8,774 bases of DNA from contig MUGC01000044.1 of assembly GCA_002900535.1 (NCBI GenBank), positions 1 through 8,774 of the forward strand, written 5' to 3'. This stretch comes from Thermoplasmata archaeon M9B1D. GTDB taxonomy: Archaea > Thermoplasmatota > E2 > DHVEG-1. The translations under genes and the position numbers were made by a program. Below are positions 4,721 to 8,774 of this stretch, one piece after another; positions within the stretch are counted from its first letter, which is position 1, and every line of letters starts with the position of its first letter. The notes under the pieces were generated by a model. It saw only the letters and a program-made list of their open reading frames with translations, was not told the origin of the DNA and searched no databases.

Positions 4721-6688
4721 ATGAAAGAAAAGATAGTTATATTTTTAATTCTTAATTTGTTGATTTTTAGTACAACTTCTATTGCCTTAACACCATTTAG
4801 CAAAGATGAACAGCAGATGAAAAATAGTTTTTTTGATATAACACCAAGTCCCTTGTCATCATCAAGTGGATGGATGAAGAAATTTGGAGGAACAAGTGAT
4901 GATGGAGGTTATTCTGTTCAGCAGACTGATGATGGTGGATACATCATAACAGGAGGCACTCTTTCATTTGGTGCTGGTGATTGGGATGTTTGGTTGATTA
5001 AAACTGATAGTTATGGGAATGAAACATGGAATAGGACTTTTGGAGGAATAACTGGTGATGGTGGTTTTTCTGTTCAGCAGACTACTGATTATGGATATAT
5101 CATTGCTGGAGCTACATATTCATTTGGTGCTGGAAGTTCTGATGTTTGGTTGATTAAAACTGATTCTTATGGGAATGAAACATGGAATAGGACATTTGGA
5201 GGAACAGATGAGGATGTAGGATGGTCAATTCAGCAGACCACTGATGGTGGATACATTATAGTTGGATATACAAAATCAATTGGTGCTGGAAGCTCTGATG
5301 TTTGGTTGATTAAAACTGATAGTAATGGTTATAGATTATGGGATAAAACCTTTGGAGGAACAGATGACGATAAAGGTTATTCTGTTCAGCAGACCACTGA
5401 TGGTGGATACATAATCACAGGATATACTTGTTCATTAGATGCTGGTTATTATGCAGATGTTTGGTTGATAAAGACAGATGCTAATGGTAATAAATTATGG
5501 GATAAGACCTTTGGAGAAATTGATGATATGAATGAAGGTAATTCTGTTCAGCAGACCACTGATGGAGGATACGTTATAGTTGGATATACGATAATCTTTG
5601 GTGATGGTGATGATGATATTTGGTTGATAAAGACAGATGCTAATGGTAATAAATTATGGGATAAGACATTTGGAAGAACTGATTATATGGATACAGGTTA
5701 TTCTGTTCAGCAGACTATTGATGGGGGATATATTTTTACTGGAGTCAGTGAAAGACCTGGTGCGTCTAAAGTTTTGTTGATTAAGACTGATAGTAATGGT
5801 GATAAAGTATGGGATAAGACTTTTGGAAAAACAGGTTTTAATTATTGTTTTTCGGTTCAGCAAACCACTGACGGAGGGTACATAATCACTGGAGATACAG
5901 GTTTTTTAGATTACCCAGGGATAAGTAATAGTGATGTTTGGTTGATTAAAACTGATAGTAATGGTAACGCTAATGTAACAAATGAACCACCAGAAATACC
6001 CATTATAATAGGTCAATCAAGTGGAACACCAGGAATAGAATATGAATATAGATTTATATCAGTTGATTTTAATGGAGATGATATATCATATTTTATAGAT
6101 TGGGGAGATAATACTTCTACTGGTTGGACAAGAACATTACCTTCTGGAGCATATTATAATGCTTCACATATTTGGTCTGAAAAAGGAAACTATTCAATCA
6201 AAGCAAAAGCAAAAGATACTTCTGGTGCTGAGAGTGAATGGGGAACACTTGAAGTTACTATGCCAAAAAATAAGGCAATGAGCCTAAATTTGTTTTTACA
6301 AAGATTCTTTCTTCGTTTTCCTTTATTTGAGAAAATATTAAACCAAAAAATTTCAATAAATTCTTTGGCGACATTTAATAGTATATTTAACTCTGGATTC
6401 CACGCTGTATTATTCGCTAATGTAGAAGCTAGTTTTGATGCTGTATATGCTACTGGGATTGGTAGGGATAATTTCATTTTACTAGCTTTTTTAAAAGGAG
6501 ATAATGGAGATGTCATATTAGAACCGAGGATTGGAATTTTTCAACATGATGTTCATATAACAGGCAGTATTGTAAAATTAACAATGATTTGGTTTAAAGG
6601 AAAGATAACTTATGAATATACCTTTCCTCCATTTTTTTATAATGCCACCTTTAAAGGAACAGCATTATGTGCACTAGTCAACAATTAG
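4721..6688 (+). CDS. Secreted seven-bladed beta-propeller protein with PKD domain
   Basis: This 655-residue protein has a signal peptide (MKEK, hydrophobic core 5-16, likely cleavage after A22). Residues ~50-416 contain seven repeats of 50-54 residues, each with SVQQTTDGGYIITG, a Gly/Ser turn, DVWLIKTD.NGN and W.KTFG; the VQQ motifs start at 66, 118, 170, 222, 276, 329 and 379. Seven units suggest a closed propeller. Residues ~422-515 form a PKD/Ig-like domain (DWGDNT near 460, HIWSEKGNYSIKAKA near 483). The rest (516-655) begins MPKNK, has an amphipathic FLQRFFLRFPLFEKIL segment and ends in beta-rich sequence without a membrane anchor or LPXTG-like signal. ATG 4721 is chosen over TTG 4706 because the G-run at 4710-4714 serves it. 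The role is probably surface adhesion or ligand binding; no catalytic motif is seen. Confidence 0.85.
   Translation: MKEKIVIFLILNLLIFSTTSIALTPFSKDEQQMKNSFFDITPSPLSSSSGWMKKFGGTSDDGGYSVQQTDDGGYIITGGTLSFGAGDWDVWLIKTDSYGNETWNRTFGGITGDGGFSVQQTTDYGYIIAGATYSFGAGSSDVWLIKTDSYGNETWNRTFGGTDEDVGWSIQQTTDGGYIIVGYTKSIGAGSSDVWLIKTDSNGYRLWDKTFGGTDDDKGYSVQQTTDGGYIITGYTCSLDAGYYADVWLIKTDANGNKLWDKTFGEIDDMNEGNSVQQTTDGGYVIVGYTIIFGDGDDDIWLIKTDANGNKLWDKTFGRTDYMDTGYSVQQTIDGGYIFTGVSERPGASKVLLIKTDSNGDKVWDKTFGKTGFNYCFSVQQTTDGGYIITGDTGFLDYPGISNSDVWLIKTDSNGNANVTNEPPEIPIIIGQSSGTPGIEYEYRFISVDFNGDDISYFIDWGDNTSTGWTRTLPSGAYYNASHIWSEKGNYSIKAKAKDTSGAESEWGTLEVTMPKNKAMSLNLFLQRFFLRFPLFEKILNQKISINSLATFNSIFNSGFHAVLFANVEASFDAVYATGIGRDNFILLAFLKGDNGDVILEPRIGIFQHDVHITGSIVKLTMIWFKGKITYEYTFPPFFYNATFKGTALCALVNN
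4871..5965 (+). repeat. Seven tandem propeller-blade repeats
   Basis: Units of about 150-160 bp are recognisable at DNA level as well as protein level. Blades 1 and 2 share 60 of 63 bases over 4985-5047 and 5141-5203 (156 bp apart). Blades 4 and 5 share an identical 49-base stretch at 5460-5508 and 5619-5667 (159 bp apart). Blades 6 and 7 are more diverged, and blade 6 has lost the W of DVWLIKTD (it reads KVLLIKTD). Confidence 0.9.
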
Positions 6689-6733
6689 TTGTTGACTAAT
6701 GAGTCAGGCTTTTTAAACTAAAACATTTTTTTT
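6675..6733 (+). terminator. Hairpin with stop codon in its loop, then T-runs
   Basis: TAGTCAACAA (6675-6684) and TTGTTGACTA (6689-6698) are perfect 10-bp arms around TTAG, whose last three bases are the stop codon of the propeller gene. Two T-runs follow, five at 6710-6714 and eight at 6726-6733. The combination looks like a terminator or a 3'-end stabilising structure. Confidence 0.6.
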
Positions 6734-7003
6734 CCTTTCATAGTAAAAATACGAAACCAAATTATTTCTATAAATAAAAAAACCATATTCTAAAATTTTT
6801 TAGAAAAACAAAAGCAGGACTTTTAGTGTAAAACTGGTGAATTAAATAATACTGCTATCTTTAAAATTATACGAGTAAGATACTTGTTTGGGGAGGGTAA
6901 CAATTAAAGACCTACTAATCATTCTTAACTTACCTTGCATATGAATTTCCATATGTAAAAGTGTATGTATAGATATATGTTAAATAATGAAAATTATAAT
7001 TGG
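6734..7003. other. AT-rich intergenic region without a convincing gene
   Basis: Most of the 360-bp gap between the propeller gene and lipA lies here. No open frame longer than a few codons has a credible start on either strand, and I see no tRNA, CRISPR or C/D-box pattern. Two items stand out: a strong Shine-Dalgarno-like GGGGAGGG at 6890-6897 with no ATG after it, and CATATG repeated at 6938-6943 and 6950-6955. AT-rich elements at 6841-6851 and 6860-6871 could be TATA boxes, but their transcript is unknown. Confidence 0.5.
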
Positions 7004-7008
7004 AAAAA

Positions 7009-7018
7009 TTTAATATTT
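7009..7018 (+). promoter_or_regulatory. Probable TATA box of lipA
   Basis: TTTAATATTT is preceded by an A-rich, BRE-like GGAAAAA stretch. Its centre is about 26 bases before GTG 7039 and 38 bases before ATG 7051, so transcription would begin close to 7039. No Shine-Dalgarno precedes either codon, so lipA probably has a very short or no leader. Confidence 0.5.
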
Positions 7019-7050
7019 CCGTAAACTAAACTCTATGGGTGTATAAATTT

Positions 7051-7899
7051 ATGAGACGTCGTCATCCAGATTGGTTAAAGGTTAAAATCGGGGGCGGAGA
7101 AAGATTCGTAAAAATGAAAGCCCTTTTACGTGATTCAAAACTTCATACTATTTGTGAAGAAGCAAAATGTCCTAATATTGCTGAATGTTTTGGAGCAGGA
7201 ACAGCTGTTTTTTTGATACTTGGTGATGTATGTACCAGAAACTGCCACTACTGTAATGTTAAGCATGGTAAACCTCTTCCTATAAATTCTTCAGAGCCTT
7301 TTGATGTTGCAGAAAGTGTTAAAAAACTTGGCTTAAAATATGTTGTTATTACCTCTGTTACTCGTGATGACTTATATGATGGCGGTTCAAAAGTTTTTTC
7401 AAATACTGTAAGCATGATTAAGAAATTAAACCCCGGCTGTAAAGTCGAGGTTTTAATTCCTGATTTTAAAGGTCATATTAATAGTTTAAAAAAGGTTTTA
7501 AACTCAGATCCTGATGTAGTTAATCATAATATCGAGGTCGTAGAAAATTTATTTCCTTTTATTAGACCCGAAGGAGATTACAAAAGGAGTCTTTTTGTTT
7601 TAAAAAATTTAAAAGCACTTGATAAAAAAGTTTTGACTAAATCTGGTTTTATGATTGGAATTGGAGAAAATTGGGATCAGATTTTAAAAACTCTAGTAGA
7701 TTTAAGAAACTCAGATGTAGATTTTTTAACTATTGGCCAATATCTTCAACCAACGAAAAATCATACTGCTATTAAGAAATATTATACTCCCAAGGAGTTT
7801 GAAGAGTTAAAAAAAATTGCGATAAATCTCGGTTTTAAACACGTTGAATCTGGTCCCCTAATTCGTAGTTCTTATCATGCTGCAGATGTTTTTTGTTAA
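7051..7899 (+). CDS. lipA: Lipoyl synthase (radical SAM)
   Basis: This cytoplasmic enzyme inserts sulfur at C6 and C8 of a protein-bound octanoyl chain to form the lipoyl cofactor. In the 282-residue form from ATG 7051, the auxiliary [4Fe-4S] cluster motif C-x4-C-x5-C is C35, C40, C46, and the radical-SAM motif C-x3-C-x2-C is C61, C65, C68. Further family blocks are VVITSVTRDDLYDGGS, VLIPDF, VNHNIE, TKSGFMIGIGE, TIGQYLQPT and the C-terminal RSSYHA, whose Ser ligates the auxiliary cluster. All key residues are present and the length is normal. ATG 7051 gives MRRRHPDWLKVK, the usual family start; an in-frame GTG at 7039 would add four residues and lies near the predicted transcription start. 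It is followed after 36 bp by lplB and lplA. Confidence 0.95.
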   Translation: MRRRHPDWLKVKIGGGERFVKMKALLRDSKLHTICEEAKCPNIAECFGAGTAVFLILGDVCTRNCHYCNVKHGKPLPINSSEPFDVAESVKKLGLKYVVITSVTRDDLYDGGSKVFSNTVSMIKKLNPGCKVEVLIPDFKGHINSLKKVLNSDPDVVNHNIEVVENLFPFIRPEGDYKRSLFVLKNLKALDKKVLTKSGFMIGIGENWDQILKTLVDLRNSDVDFLTIGQYLQPTKNHTAIKKYYTPKEFEELKKIAINLGFKHVESGPLIRSSYHAADVFC

Positions 7900-7935
7900 A
7901 CAAATTTAATAACATGTTTTTAATTAGTCTTAAAG

Positions 7936-8220
7936 ATGAATTCTAAATCAGTTTATAAAATTCCTAATGGAAAATTGCTAAGAATTTCTTTGGATTATAA
8001 TGATAAAAATAAAAAGATTCTAAATTTGTGCATCACTGGTGATTTTTTTGCTTATCCTGAAGAATCAATCGAAATTATTGAAAAAAACCTAATAAATACT
8101 TCTCTAAATGAAAAAATTTTAAAAGATAAAATTAACACTATCATAAGAAAAAATAAAGTTGAATTTATTGGCATTAACACAGATGGCCTAGTAAATGGTA
8201 TACTGATGTGTTTAAAATGA
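7936..8220 (+). CDS. lplB: Lipoate-protein ligase accessory subunit
   Basis: This 94-residue protein corresponds to the small C-terminal domain of lipoate-protein ligase, encoded separately in many archaea. As shown for Thermoplasma acidophilum, the catalytic LplA needs this LplB partner to activate lipoate to lipoyl-AMP. Support comes from its size, the KIPNGKLLRI opening strand, the GDFFAYPEESIEIIE block (residues 35-49), the C-terminal FIGINTDGLVNGI, and above all its 4-bp ATGA overlap with lplA. The overlap implies translational coupling and equal dosage. Its ATG lacks a clear Shine-Dalgarno; an AT-rich element at 7903-7910 might give it its own leaderless message besides read-through from lipA. 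The identification rests on context as much as sequence. Confidence 0.85.
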   Translation: MNSKSVYKIPNGKLLRISLDYNDKNKKILNLCITGDFFAYPEESIEIIEKNLINTSLNEKILKDKINTIIRKNKVEFIGINTDGLVNGILMCLK

Positions 8221-8774
8221 TTGAAAAATGGCGATATTTAATAACAGAAGGAAATAGTGCAGCAAAGAATATGGCAATTGATAAAGCAGTATTAGTTGCT
8301 AGTAGTGAAAATAAGGTTTCTCCTACTGTCCGTTTCTATAACTGGATGCCTCCTGCAATATCAATTGGTTACTTCCAGAACCTCAAAGAAGAAGTTGATC
8401 TTTTGAAATGTGAGAAATCTGGTGTTGATTATGTTAGACGTATAACCGGCGGTGGCGCTGTTTTTCATGAAAAAGAACTTACTTATAGTATTGTAATACC
8501 CGAATCACATCCTGAAATTTCAAAAAATATAATGGAAAGTTATGGTAGGATTTGTGGAGCTATTATAAGGGGATTAAAACAGCTCGGTATTAACAGTGAA
8601 TATGTACCAATAAATGATATTATATATAATGGTAAGAAAATTTCTGGCAACGCTCAGACAAGAAAGCTTAAAACAGTTTTACAACATGGAACAGTTATCT
8701 TAGATGTTGATGTTGATAAAATGTTTTCTGTATTGCGTGTCCCAAATGAAAAAATTAAGGATAAGATGATTTCT
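8217..8774 (+). CDS. lplA: Lipoate-protein ligase catalytic subunit (3' end outside window)
   Basis: The window holds the first 186 residues of the biotin/lipoyl-ligase fold protein that, with LplB, adenylates lipoate (or octanoate) and transfers it to the lysine of lipoyl domains. Visible family features are NMAIDKA near 18-24, RFYNWMPPAISIGYFQ (39-54), the substrate-binding loop RRITGGGAVFH (74-84), ND at 133-134, and NGKKISGNAQTR (138-149) with the presumed catalytic K141. The sequence runs off the right edge in frame without interruption. The ATG overlaps the lplB stop as ATGA. The split arrangement, with the accessory domain first, distinguishes it from the fused E. coli LplA. LipM-type octanoyltransferases share the fold, but the adjacent lplB favours a ligase. 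Confidence 0.93.
   Translation, partial: MIEKWRYLITEGNSAAKNMAIDKAVLVASSENKVSPTVRFYNWMPPAISIGYFQNLKEEVDLLKCEKSGVDYVRRITGGGAVFHEKELTYSIVIPESHPEISKNIMESYGRICGAIIRGLKQLGINSEYVPINDIIYNGKKISGNAQTRKLKTVLQHGTVILDVDVDKMFSVLRVPNEKIKDKMIS

Noticed and set aside
4871..5965. Regularly spaced near-identical stretches that could suggest a CRISPR-like or minisatellite array
   Set aside because: The period is ~156 bp, the repeats stay in one reading frame and encode propeller blades, and the intervening segments are related to each other rather than unique spacers.
6190..6516. Minus-strand open frame of 108 codons opposite the propeller gene's PKD and C-terminal region
   Set aside because: It lies wholly antisense to a well-supported coding region, with no promoter or ribosome site of its own; the plus-strand frame has clear domain content.
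6938..6955. CATATG repeated twice, six bases apart, as a possible operator upstream of lipA
   Set aside because: It is a short AT-rich palindromic hexamer expected by chance in such sequence, and it lies ~55 bases upstream of the probable lipA TATA box, so there is no positional support.

Overview
The window comes from an AT-rich archaeon, most likely a euryarchaeote. The strongest evidence is a complete sn-glycerol-1-phosphate dehydrogenase (egsA), the enzyme that sets archaeal lipid stereochemistry. Beside it are two families found mainly in archaea, UPF0179 and DUF63. TATA-box promoters and short or absent leaders agree with this. The secreted 'DGGYIITG...DVWLIKTD' propeller fused to a PKD domain resembles proteins I associate with uncultured Thermoplasmata-type lineages (marine benthic group D and relatives). 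That narrower placement is a guess from memory.

Layout: (1) 1-860 holds the tail of an unidentified gene and a membrane-anchored protein of unknown function, which converges on the next block across an AT-rich terminator region. (2) 857-3469 is a core block: egsA and a Cys-rich UPF0179 gene form a tight minus-strand operon, and a DUF63 multi-pass membrane protein is transcribed divergently from a 58-bp shared promoter region. (3) 3478-6688 is an accessory block of three secreted proteins on the plus strand, each with its own promoter, signal peptide and T-rich terminator: two small ones whose promoters are near-identical 50-bp copies, and a 655-residue seven-bladed propeller with a PKD domain and an unidentified C-terminal region. 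(4) 6689-7050 is a roughly 360-bp gap without a convincing gene. (5) 7051-8774 is a lipoate cluster: lipoyl synthase lipA, the lipoate ligase accessory subunit lplB, and the catalytic subunit lplA (cut by the window end). lplB and lplA overlap by 4 bp.

How the genes fit together: EgsA makes the G1P backbone of membrane lipids. The divergent DUF63 membrane protein and co-transcribed UPF0179 protein have no firm function, but their arrangement suggests a link to membrane or redox physiology. LplA and LplB together attach lipoate (or octanoate) to the lipoyl domains of 2-oxoacid dehydrogenase E2 or GcvH, and LipA inserts the two sulfurs, so the cluster could cover lipoylation with or without external lipoate. 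The secreted proteins probably act at the cell surface.

The points most worth following are the internal duplication of the eight-Cys UPF0179 protein, the duplicated promoter with its conserved downstream element, and the palindromic TATA box with an adjacent operator-like repeat between egsA and the DUF63 gene. I did not find a clear new defence, mobile or CRISPR-like system.
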